Assembly: GCA_949752745.1 (NCBI GenBank)
Contig: OX457027.1
Coordinates: 59,016,342-59,080,341, forward strand
DNA: 64,000 nt
Source of the DNA: Protula sp. h YS-2021
Taxonomy: Eukaryota > Annelida > Polychaeta > Sabellida > Serpulidae
Direction: 5' to 3'
This document shows, piece after piece, positions 39,271 to 50,500 of this stretch. The translations under genes and the position numbers were made by a program. Position 1 is the first letter of the stretch; every line of letters begins with the position of its first letter. The notes beneath the pieces were generated by a model. The model searched no databases and was not told where the DNA came from. It was given only the letters and a program-made list of their open reading frames with translations.

Positions 39271-40497
39271 CATTGTGGCATTTATATGGCGCTTATTCAG
39301 CGTTTGCACCTAAGCGCATTACCATTTATTTATCAATAATATCACTTCAAAGAATATCACTTAAAACGTAGAAAACTGAAACACAAGCATTGTTATGTCT
39401 GCTTTCCTAAATAAGTATGTCTTCAGCTTCTTTTTGAAATCAAGGAAGCATTTCATCGTTCAGAGTTTAGTTGGAAGATCGTTCCACAACTTTCGTGCGA
39501 TCGTATTGAAGGCACGTGAACCATACCTATTCCGATATTTTGGAACGACTAATTGACATTTATCAGATGACTGAAGGCTTCTAGATGGTTCAACAGTTCG
39601 TTGAGGTATTTTTCACCGGTTTTATTCACGGATTGATGGGCTATGGTAAGTACTTTGAATTCGATTCGCTCTTGCACAGTTAGCCAATGTTTTTTCAGCT
39701 GTGAAAGTGATATGTTGGCGCCTTGATATTTTTAGTTTCAGTCTCGTAGAGCAGTTCATTACCTTCTGAAGACGATAGATACTAGTCTGTGGTAGACCAA
39801 TATAAAGCCTGTTGCAGAAGTCTAATCAGCTTATAACGAGTGAGCGAACTAAGGTTTTTACAATATCAGCGTCGATAAATCGAAGGATTTTCTTTATCCA
39901 CGACACATAGAAGTAACAAGTTTTACACACGCTAGTTATTTGATCGTCCATAGGCATTTCGGCGTCGATGACAACACCGAGGTTTTTTGCTTTCTTTGCC
40001 CATTTCACGATATCGCCATAGAAAGTTATTGATGCAGTTGCAGAGATTTCTTGATTTTTCTTACTGGAAAGAACAAGAAATTTGGCTTAATCAGTTTATT
40101 TTCAGTTTGTTGATGACCATCTAATACGCGATTCCAGTAGACAACTGGGTCACAAAAACATCGATATACTGCGGATGTGGAACTGGCTTCAGCAGTTAGG
40201 TGTCGTCTACGTAGAGATGGTATAGCAACAGTAACAAGCTTATCAGTCGTCCCATTGGTTGAGTGTAGTTGGAGCAAAACTTAGGACCGAGAATGGAATC
40301 TTGTGGTAGGCCAACATCGAACGTAACAGGGTCGGAGCAGCTTCCATTTACGTTAACATACATTTTACGGTCACAAAGATAGGATGTTATCCAATTTATC
40401 ACCCGACCGGATATTTTATGTGTAGCTTCGAGACGTTTTAATAGTAAATCGTGGTCGACGGTGTCAAAAGTGGCTGACAAATCCAATAACGCAAGTA

Positions 40498-41273
40498 CAG
40501 TGAAACCCCGCTATTAGGGACAAAAAGCGACTGAATAATTTTGTCCCTAATGGCGGGGTGTCCCTGATTTCGAGGTCCTTTTCTATCTGACAACTACAAC
40601 TAAAATCTTTGGCCATTTTTTCACACTTTTTCCATCCCATCCTCGTCGCCGTAATGTTGTGTTTTTAATGAATTAGTTCTCAAACACAGAATATGAACTT
40701 CATTGTTTTGATGTTTATTACGAAGCTGGGGAAACACGTGGTGAGTGGAAGGGATGCTGGGTCGGGACCATATCAAAGACACTACACTAGCTTTGATTAT
40801 TTTAACTTTATCAGATAGCGAAAGTTGGTTCCGTTTTCTTTTCACATCACCGATATTCAGACTTAGCACCTTGTGTGAAGTCTTAATTGAGTATAAAGAC
40901 AATGAATTACTTGAGTATAAAGACAATGAATTACTTTTATGCGCATTTCAAAAGACGGAGCACATGCCAATAGGGATTAGTCGTATAAAACTCCTCTCTT
41001 AAGCACACATCTTTTGTATAAACCCTATTGTCTTTATATGCACTGTGTTCAATGTAATATACTCAATCCTCACAGATAACAATAGAGAAAAAGCAAACAC
41101 CACCGGGTAACAAGCTGATAGAGGTTGTTTACATAACGTACAAAATATGAACAGCAATACAATAGAGGGGTTGTTTTAAATGTGTAACTGTACTTACGTG
41201 ATAAAAAAGGTGTCTCTAATTCTGAATAGAGGGTGTCCATAATAGAGGGGTGTCCATTTCGGGTGTTTTACTG
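40498..41273 (-). mobile_element. Tigger/pogo-like non-autonomous element, 776 bp, TA target duplication
   Basis: The ends CAGTGAAACCCC and (opposite strand) CAGTAAAACACCC are inverted, and TA flanks both sides (40496-40497, 41274-41275). CCCCGCTATTAGGGACAAAA near the left end forms a 20-bp stem with one mismatch with following sequence. The minus strand at about 40880-40780 encodes KRKRNQLSLSDKVKII, like the N-terminal CENP-B/pogo helix-turn-helix, so it looks like an internally deleted derivative. Removing it and one TA rejoins the LINE reading frame. Confidence 0.85.
40889..40936. repeat. 24-bp tandem duplication
   Basis: GAGTATAAAGACAATGAATTACTT-type unit occurs twice in a row inside the Tigger-like element. 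Confidence 0.8.
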
Positions 41274-42211
41274 TACGACTGTGTTGTTGTTCTCTAGATG
41301 TGGTAGAAAGTCGTTTGAGATCTTAAGTAGCGCCAACCGTCTCACAGCTGTGAATTGGTTTATGTACCGACTGAAGTTTTCCCAAAGACTATTTGAAGAG
41401 AAGTGCTTGTCTAACTGAGTACTAGCTGCTCGCTTTATGAGCTTTCCGATAAAATTTAAGTTAGATACTGAGCGATAGTTCTTCAGGATTGCGTCTAGAT
41501 TTGGCTATTTGGGGAGTGGTTTTACAACTGCGGATTAGTATTTAAATGGAAAACATCCATCTTGAACTGAACCATTCACAATGTGCGTCAATGCAAGCAG
41601 TATTTCATTCTAGCATTCTTTCATTAAGGACGTAGCTAACTAAGGGTTCGTAATTCGCTTTCAAAAGCTGTGACTAGGTTGCCTAAACCCATGTTATTGT
41701 AGTTTATCATTATGTTGCAGTCCAAAATATGTTTTTTTCAATTCATCTATATTGATGTCACGATTCTTGAGGTAAGTCACTTTTTTCTAGATGTAGCAAT
41801 TGTTTCGCTCGTTTCTACTTTGTAAGACACGATGTGATGATCGGACATAAGATCGCCATCTTCTACACAAAGATAGTCATTATATAATCTAGTGTGTGGT
41901 CCTTTTCATGGATAGCCTCGAGCACATGCTGTTGTAAGTTTAAAGAAAGAAGTGTCTCTAGCAATCGACTTCTTCAACTGTTTTCTGGTTGATCTCAATG
42001 TGTGTTAAGATCGCCCGTTATTATTAATGGTTCTTTGCTCAGAGCATAGTCTCCTAAGAGACAGATCGACTCCTTTGGGGTCGTCTATTTCGGTGATCTG
42101 TAAACTGTGATGAATTTGCATGAAACGCTTCGGATTTAATATTTGTTGGGTTTTCAAAATGACGTCGGGTTTTGATCCATCGTTAGATTGTATATGAAAT
42201 GAAGCCGACAT

Positions 42212-44300
42212 TGGTTTTCATGACATATTGACGTCGAGATTTAAGCGTCAATTTGACGTCAATTTTTGATTGAAAAGGATATTGGAACCCATGTGAACAG
42301 TATCACCACACTAAAACTCAAGACCCCAATCGGCTGTTTTAAATTGCTATTGACTTTTAAATTGCTATTGACTTTTACATTTTACTCGAAGCTTTAAGCT
42401 GCAACCGTTTTCACGATATTTGGCTTCAAAAACGTCATGACGTTATAAGATGATCGGTGATGATCATTGATGAAAAATTTTATCTAAACTACGAAAAAGT
42501 CGCCCGTTAGAACGACCAGTTTACTACTATATAACACCATGTTCCATCGTCTATTCAACGATGCACCCAAGACCTTAATTAGGCATCGACCAAAGAGGTG
42601 GCTTGGTTGCGACCAAAAGCAACATCAAAACAAAGCTGCGTCTACTCAACGTTGCACAAAAACATTGTTAGACGTTAATCTGTTCCCAGGTCGATGTTGC
42701 AACCAGAAATCGATGTTATAGCGGCGTCAGAATGTTTATTGTCTAAAGCTGTGTATCGTAGCACTTAAGTGCATCTGGCATTGTAACACTAGTTTTGACA
42801 TAGATCTTAATTTTTAAGTCTTCAGTAACGTAGTGTATGGGGCTCAAAGTGTAGTTTTCGCAATCTGCCACACATATAGTTGGTCCATGGAAAGAGGATC
42901 ATGTCAAAAATTGTTGATCTGTGATGTCATCATCAGTTTTATGACGTCATGAAAGTTACAAAGTGAAATATCTCTTAAACAGTTTCACATACAGCTTTAG
43001 AGCAAATGAGCTACTTTTTTTGCAAGGAACATTGCGGTGACCTACTTTTTGACCTGTGATGTCATGACGATGTCATTTTTCAATTTTCTATTTCTGAGTG
43101 GTTTTAATGCAAACTGCCAACACAGTGTGTACAGAAGCTTTTGAAAACTGAAAATGACAAATAAAATATAATTCCAAAAGCCCTAGCCCCATTAAGCACC
43201 CCTTCACTCCCTCCACCCAAAAAAAAAAACTTAGCACATTGCAAGTATCCTTTGAAATTAAACATAGAATACTTGATTATTAAGCCTTCATCATACCAGT
43301 TTTGCACCCCTGAGTGTAAAATTTCGCTACTCGGTATCGAAATCGGTCTAGTTATGAAACTAAATTGTATCCAGAACCTCTGAATTTAATATCACACAAC
43401 ATGAAATGGGATCATTGTGAAACCAAAATGTACCCCGATAGGTTTGCTACTTACAAGACCTCAGAATTGAGAGCATTCCAGAATTTAAGACTAGTTTTTG
43501 GTCAATTCCGAATGTTATAGCGGTATATTTGTACAAAAATTTCACGGCGTTCGCGCTCTAACATTTATTTTTGATCGCAATGGTATTTATGTACAATTTA
43601 TAGACGAGAAAGTATTTAATTCTTTCGCGAACTACTTTTTATGTCATCCAAGTCGCTATTAATTTCTGTACGTGGTTTTTCTTATTAAAAAAAATAAATG
43701 ATAGAATGAATTAAATTTATCGCGACCTGTTATTAACGTGTTTATTAATTTTCGTGTTCCAAAATTACAAAATTAAATTACATGATAAAACGCATGTTGA
43801 GACAAACGTTCTTTAAAACACAAGAGGTTTAATTATGGTGCGCGATAAAATTATGGCGTCATTGAAGAGCGCGAGCTGAATAGTCAAATAACATGAATTG
43901 TAAACGTTGCGGAACTAAGAAAATTGCCGCGAGGCCATTCAAATGAACGTGAGGAAAAAATAAAATATACAACATGTATGTTTTGATTTTTTGTTCAAAT
44001 ATACCGCCATAGAATATTTTAACTGAGTTCTGGTACAACATGAAACTTTTTTGCTACTTGACACTTTGACACTTACAGTATATCGACTAAAATTGTAAGT
44101 GAGCTTTTAAAACACTGAGTGAACGACAGACAAATTTCTTACCAATCTCACACTTGAAACGACCAATTGACCTTAAATACCTGCAATTTTTATAGCTGAT
44201 GTTTTTTGTGTATGTTAACCCTCCCCCTCTCACCCACCCAACCCTCTAGAAATAAAATAAAATAAAATAATCCAAAAAGTTAGATTATTGGTCCTGTAAT
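42212..44300. other. Gene-free segment
   Basis: 42200-42270 has several TGACGTCAA motifs. 44245-44270 is a short (AAATA)n run. No gene recognised. Confidence 0.35.
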
Positions 44301-44307
44301 ACAGACT

Positions 44308-44313
44308 TTTATT
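44308..44313 (-). promoter_or_regulatory. Candidate poly(A) signal of the DIPK1-like gene
   Basis: AATAAA on the minus strand, 13 bases beyond the TGA of exon 3. It is the nearest hexamer and would give an unusually short 3' UTR; a longer transcript using a later signal is possible. Confidence 0.4.
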
Positions 44314-44326
44314 TTGTATATTAATT

Positions 44327-44530
44327 TCATTGTTGAGAAACCACTGAATTTTTTAGAATTCTATACAGCTTATCAAAAAATTTTTGGGATTCCTTCACGT
44401 CAGCATTTGTAAGAGAGAAACATTCTTTGATTGCGTCATTAAGTTCCTTTGCCATGCATGAAGGTGGATTTGATAGCAAGCCGCTGAACTTGTTTCTCCA
44501 GTGATTGGCAAAGACTATCCTGCATGCATT
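44327..44530 (-). CDS. DIPK1: DIPK1-like gene, terminal coding exon 3
   Basis: The minus strand reads an ATTTTCAG acceptor and then 67 codons plus TGA in the phase set by exon 2. The helix-rich C-terminus (NACRIVFANHW ... SPxC-like SNPPSCMAKEL ... IKECFS) matches the end of FAM69/DIPK1 proteins in length and spacing, including the late cysteine. It lies about 2 kb from exon 2. Confidence 0.85.
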   Translation of the reverse strand, partial: NACRIVFANHWRNKFSGLLSNPPSCMAKELNDAIKECFSLTNADVKESQKFFDKLYRILKNSVVSQQ

Positions 44531-47500
44531 CTGAAAATCAAACGGAAATTATTTTCAGCGGAATCAGTTTTACTTCGAAATTATTATATAACTGCTATGC
44601 CTACACAAGTTACTGCATGCAAGGCACAAACTTCGACATTTTTTTTATCTCTGGATAATATGTCTTCAGGCCAAAAATAGTGGAAAATAGGCAAAGACGT
44701 ATAAATAAGTGTGTATTTAAAATTAAAAGCAAATTAAATCATGTAATTAATTTTCTCTGCCTTGTGGAGATAAATTTACTCAGGAGCTTGCCGGAGAAAC
44801 TTTTTTTCGTAACCATGGACTGCGTAGCATACTATAAAATCGCCTTATTGCACTTGCAGTGTTCAAAATACAACGGTTGCGTTTGAGGTCAATTACTTAT
44901 AGCATGAAAAGAATGCATGCAAGTACGTAACATTTTAAATATACATTTTAAATGTACAAAATACATAAAATAATCGTACATGCCAGGTAAATCAAATGGC
45001 TTTTGGCATATAGACTATAACCCTATTCGGTTTTACCTGGATTTGCTTTGGGTGGTATGTATGGCTCAGTTATGTTTGTTACTGTAACGCCATAAATGAT
45101 TGTGCTAATTAAAACTCCGTGATATAGAACTGCATTAATTGATGGTGTTCCACACGAAGGCAGTGCATCGGTGACGAATATCACTACAGGGACAATGCGA
45201 GGCATGGAGCCCCTCTCCCCGAAACTCCAAAAACCAAAAACGTGAGCGCCATACCTTTGATTGCTTCTCCCCCACCCCCACCCCACCACATGGGTGTGAG
45301 GAGAGAAGGGTAGTCAAAATCGGTCAAAACCGGGCCTTTTGTTTTCGCCATTGTTTTAATTTTCATGATCAAAAATGCTTTGATAGTCCATTCAGTTTAT
45401 TAAATTCTCTGATGAACAATATTCCACATCAATGTATCATTGAATTGCCTCTTCAATTAAACTTGAAGATAAGATTGAAAATATGATTGTCCGAAACATA
45501 AAAAGACTACTATGTAATTCAAGAAAAATGATATTAAATATAATATAAATTACCTCTAATGCTATGGAATGCCGTTTTAACATTTAATGCTTATTTTGAT
45601 ATCAAAATATATTTAGAGATATCAATAAATCAATGTAGAGCTCATTAATTTATATTTTGCTATCAATAATTGAATTTTAGATGGCAAAAATTTATTTTTG
45701 AGATCAAAAAATCAATTTTACAAACCTAAAAAATCTTATGGGAGACACACATTCACATAAAATATAACGAATCGTCAATTAAATTTTGGAGATGAAAATT
45801 TGAATTATTGAGATCAATAATAACAACACAACTTTTGATCTCAAGAATTGCTTCTTTTTTGTACAGTAAAAAATTAAAATAAAGATTCTGTATACAAGGA
45901 CAGCCATTATTTATTTACAGATGTGTGTTTCTGAATTTTTTATTTGAAAAAAATAGACTGATATTTTGATATCAAGAATCAGTTTTTGAGGTCAAAAAAT
46001 CGTTTTCGGATTTCAAAATAAAAATTAAAAAAGTATCAGTCTGAAATAATGATATCTGAAATAAATTGTTGATATCAATACATAGAAAATCAATTTGTGA
46101 GTTCAAAATTGATATTTTGCTATCAAATATTTCATTTTTGTTATCAAGAATTGAATTTTTGATGTCAAAAAGTCAATTTTAGATATCATTAAATCATTTT
46201 TGATATCAATAAATATTTCTTGATATCTCTAAATATTTATTGATATCAAACTTATTTTTTGAGATCAAGAATACATTTAGAGATATCAAAAATACAATTA
46301 CAGATAGCAAAAATGAATTCTTGATATCAAAATAGGGATTTCTTGAGATCAAAAATTAATTCTTGATATCAAAAAATCAATTTTTGAGATCAAAAATTAA
46401 TTTTTGATATCAATAGTTCACTAATAAATGTGAAAACGGCATTCCATATAATGCTACTATATTACAAGAACACTTTGCTTTTAAAATTTCATTTCGGTTC
46501 AAATTTACATCTAAAAAAATAAGAAATCTGTATAACAGAAATACATACCTCCAGATTGTCATTCATGATTGTATGCTCACATTTCTGCATTGTGACGTTG
46601 CATTTTTTCACGCAATTTAGAAATTTACAATCGCTGTCATATTTGCATTGCTTTTTAAAATTCTTGCGCTCAAGATTACTTTTAAAAATAACTGTATCTG
46701 TATCTATAGGTTTCACTATTCCTTCTTGTGATATACCAAAATTGGCTCCTTTTATATCACAGAAATATAAAGGTTGGTGGAAATCTTCCCGAGCCGACTT
46801 GAGAATATTGAGCAGATCAAGGGCAACTTTAGCACGTGCTTTCCAAGGAAACTGCATTGTTCCAGCAATCTGTGTGATTTGCGGGTCTAAAATCGCGGTG
46901 GGTGGAGCATATTCCATGGCATATATGTGCCCACAGCTACCAATTATGGAAGGTAACAATCGATTTTTTCCAAAATACCGCAAGAACAGATATTCGTATT
47001 GCAAGATTAAACTCCATAAGCTATGCATAACGTGAGTATCATCCTTAGAAAGAGCAGAGAATGTTTCAGGACCACTCCACAAAATAGAAAACAGCTCTTC
47101 ATTGCTTCTTCTTTCACGAACAGAAAAGCGTGATTGAATTGTGCTTCTAATTTTTGCCATAAACGTGCTATGTTGGTACAACGCAGGCTTTGCTAATGAT
47201 TTTTTGATACGTTTTGCAACATCGGGAATGTTAAGCTCAGTTTTCAAAATCACAGACGTGTCGTTCCAAATTGTTGGTATTGCCAATTTACCTCCTTTAT
47301 ATCCGGTACATTTCTTGTAATCAAGTTTTCTTTCCTCACATAATGGCTTGCACAGATTTCCAGAAATCTGTTTTTTTCTGAAGCAGTCACACTAGAAATA
47401 AAAAGATTGCAAAAAAGATCATTAAGCTTTACAGTGGCTTTGAAGAAGATCAAAAATGATAGCATGCAAAAATATGATTGGGGAGTTGTTTGTTTTGTAT

Positions 47501-50500
47501 CTTTTAACTGGGCAAAGTAAAAATGTTGAGAGTGGAAAAAAACCTAGTTTATTGCTTTCGTACGACTCGGTAAGGTGTGTCCGTTTGTTTCCTTTTTTCT
47601 GCCAAAACCTTGTCACGTGAACTCCTCTGAGACGGCTAGGGCTAGAGAGACTAAATTTGGCAGACACATAATGTGGCACATGTAGTTGGTCTAGTTGATT
47701 TTTTTTTAATAAAAATCCATTAACATTTAATGCAAAAATGGAGATTGAAATTTGATAAGGTTTTCAATTTTCAAATTTCAATGGCCGTTTTTACAAATAA
47801 AATTTTAATGAATTTCTAAAAAAGATGAGCTGGACCAACTAGACATGCTACATTATGTTTCAGACACTTCAGGGTAAACTCTCCCCCCGTCGGTCACTAA
47901 CAAAGCGCAGTGCGACCTGTCCTTGGTCCTGCGCTGTCTCCAGAGCGTAGGCATCTTTGGGGAAGAGATTCTATCCCCCAAGATTCACCTTTCTATTAGC
48001 ACTGGCCTCAGGCAAGAGAAGGGGAGAAATTCTGGATCGCCAGATCATGAAAGAGAACGGTGAGTGGAGAAAAGTCTTTCTGAGACAGAGGGGGACATAG
48101 TGCCACCACGGGTCTTGGTACCTTGGTTCAAATAACACTGCCGGCCTTGCCGGAGGGAGACACGGAGCCAGCTACGTAAGTGTCTTCAACTGTCAGAGGG
48201 TTACAGGAAACAAGGGCAAAAAGCGTTAGTCATTTCCTTCATGCCCAAGTTCAATAAAGACCTGTCAAAACAGACCATTTCTAAATACACCAAAAATGTA
48301 ATTGTGGATGCTTACAGTAAAGCCCAGAGTTCGGGGATCTGTGTTACGTTAAGGTCCATCAAGTAAGACAAGTTGCCAACTCACTCATGGCTCTGCGTAG
48401 TGTATTTCTAACAGACAACCTGAATTCAGGTTGTGGATCGACACCTAATTCATTCATTAAGCATTACCTAAAAGACTAGTCTCAGGGCGAACTGACCGGC
48501 CTATGCTCGTTGGGCCCTTTCGTAGCTGCTGAAAGCATAGTCTCTAACTAACTCCTGTCTGTTGCAGTGAAACGACGACCAAAGGCAGAGGGAGACCCAA
48601 GCACACGGAAGGCTTTCAGCGCCCCGGCAACGGCTCAGGCAAATACAAAAGGGGCCAGAACCAAGGCCGGCGTTAACTGTGTCGTGACACCAGCCAATTT
48701 CCTATAGGACAAGAATACCTTGCGCTCTAGTTATGGCTCAGTGCCCCCGAGGACGGTACTACTAGATCCCACACACCTGCCGCCGTATTCACGAAAGTTA
48801 AACCAATGGGTTAACCCATAACTTAATCCAAAAAGTTAACTTCGCGGTTTAAACCAAGTTTAAACCATTGGGTTAACTTATGTCATATTCACGAAAGTTA
48901 ACTATGGTTTAAACCAGTGGGTTAAACCAAAAAGTTAACCGTGCTTGTGAGGTGGGTTAAACCAGGATTAAGTTCCTGAGAAATGTCTGAGTCATTTCAT
49001 TTGTGTTCCTCCTCCTTTTTCCTCTCTAGGAGGGGGAAGGGGAATGAAGTACAACTGTGTTTGAAATTGACTTGTAATCCCAAATACCAAGTTTGCCGAC
49101 TAAATCATGGAGAAAGCATTGGCGACTACAGGATTTTGCAGAGGGAGGGGAGGGACAGGCCCGTACTGTATATGAAAACCACACTATATGTACCAGTGGC
49201 AGATCCAAGGAAGATGGGGTTTATTTATTCTAATACCATCACCTATAGATTAAATAAATTGACTAAAATTTCTCTCATTTTCTCTCTCCCTCTCTCTCAG
49301 CCCCTATCCCCCGCCGGATTTCAATCCTTATACACACGTTGAGTATCCAAGCACATTCAAGCAACGGTTACGATGATAGTTCGCTACGAAATCACCTCTT
49401 TTTTTGGTCTTTTTTTCTTTTGCTTGTTTTTTTTCATTAATTAGCCAGTCGTTGCATTCATTTCGCTTTAAAGATCTGTTTTGCAATTATGACGACAATT
49501 TGCTACAAAACAACTTCAATTAAGGTACGTCATTTAGACGTTCACTGGGGTCCTTTCGCATGTTTTTTTGCGCAGTGCGACCTGTCCTTGGTCCTGCGCT
49601 ATCTCCAGAGCGTAGGCATCTTTGGGGAAGAGATTCTATCCCCCAAGATTCACCTTTCTATTAACACTGGCCTCAGGCAAGAGAAGGGGAGAAATCCTGG
49701 ATCGCCAGATCATGAAAGAGAACGGTGAGTGGAGAAAAGTCTTTCTGAGACAGAGGGGGACATAGTGCCACCACAGGTCTTGGTACGTTGGTTCAAATAA
49801 CACTGCCGGCCTTGCCGGAGGGAGACACGGAGCCAGCTACGTAAGTGTCTTCAACTGTCAGAGGGTTACCGGAAACAAGGTCAAAAAGCGTTAGTCATTT
49901 CCTTCATGCCCAAGTTCAATAAAGACCTGTCAAAACAGACCATTTCTAAATACACCAAAAATGTAATTATGGACGCTTACAGTAAATCCCAGAGTTCGGG
50001 GATCTGTGTTACGTTAAGGTCCATCAAGTAAGACAAGTTGCCAACTCAATCATGGCTCTGCGTAGTGTATTTCTAACAGACAACCTGAATTCAGGTTGTG
50101 GGTCGACAACTAACTCCTGTCTGTTGCAGTGAAACGACGACCAAAGGCAGAGGGAGACCAAAGCACAAGGAAGGCTTTCAGCGCCCCGGCAATGGCTCAG
50201 GCAAATACAAAAGGGGCCAGAACCAAGGCCGGCGTTAACTGTGTCGTGACACCAGCCAATTTCCTATAGGACAAGAACACCTTGCGCTCTAGTTATGGCT
50301 CAGTGCCCCGAGGACGGTACTACTAGATCCCACACACCTGCCGCCGTATTCACGAAAGTTAAACCAATGGGTTAACCCATAACTTAATCCAAAAAGTTAA
50401 CTTCGCGGTTTAAACCAAGTTTAAACCATTGGGTTAACTTATGTCATATTCACGAAAGTTAACTATGGTTTAAACCAGTGGGTTAAACCAAAAAGTTAAC

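Larger units (their letters stand above)
39216..42211 (-). mobile_element. CR1/L2-group LINE retrotransposon, 5'-truncated and interrupted
   Basis: The minus strand encodes an endonuclease tail (LIITGDLNTH, MSDHHIVSYKV, KVTYLKNRDINIDELKK), a reverse transcriptase (LALLDLSATFDTVDHD, ISGRVINWITSYLCDR, FDVGLPQDSILGP, LLYHLYVDDT) and the C-terminal NLGVVIDAEMPM, CNRLYIGLPQ and RAFNTIARKLWNDLP segments. Several stops and frameshifts interrupt it. The 3' end has the GCGCTTAG ... AATAAGCGCC hairpin and a (GAT)n tail, typical of this LINE group. A 776-bp DNA element sits inside it at 40498-41273. The catalytic YVDDT box is intact but the copy is not functional. Confidence 0.88.
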
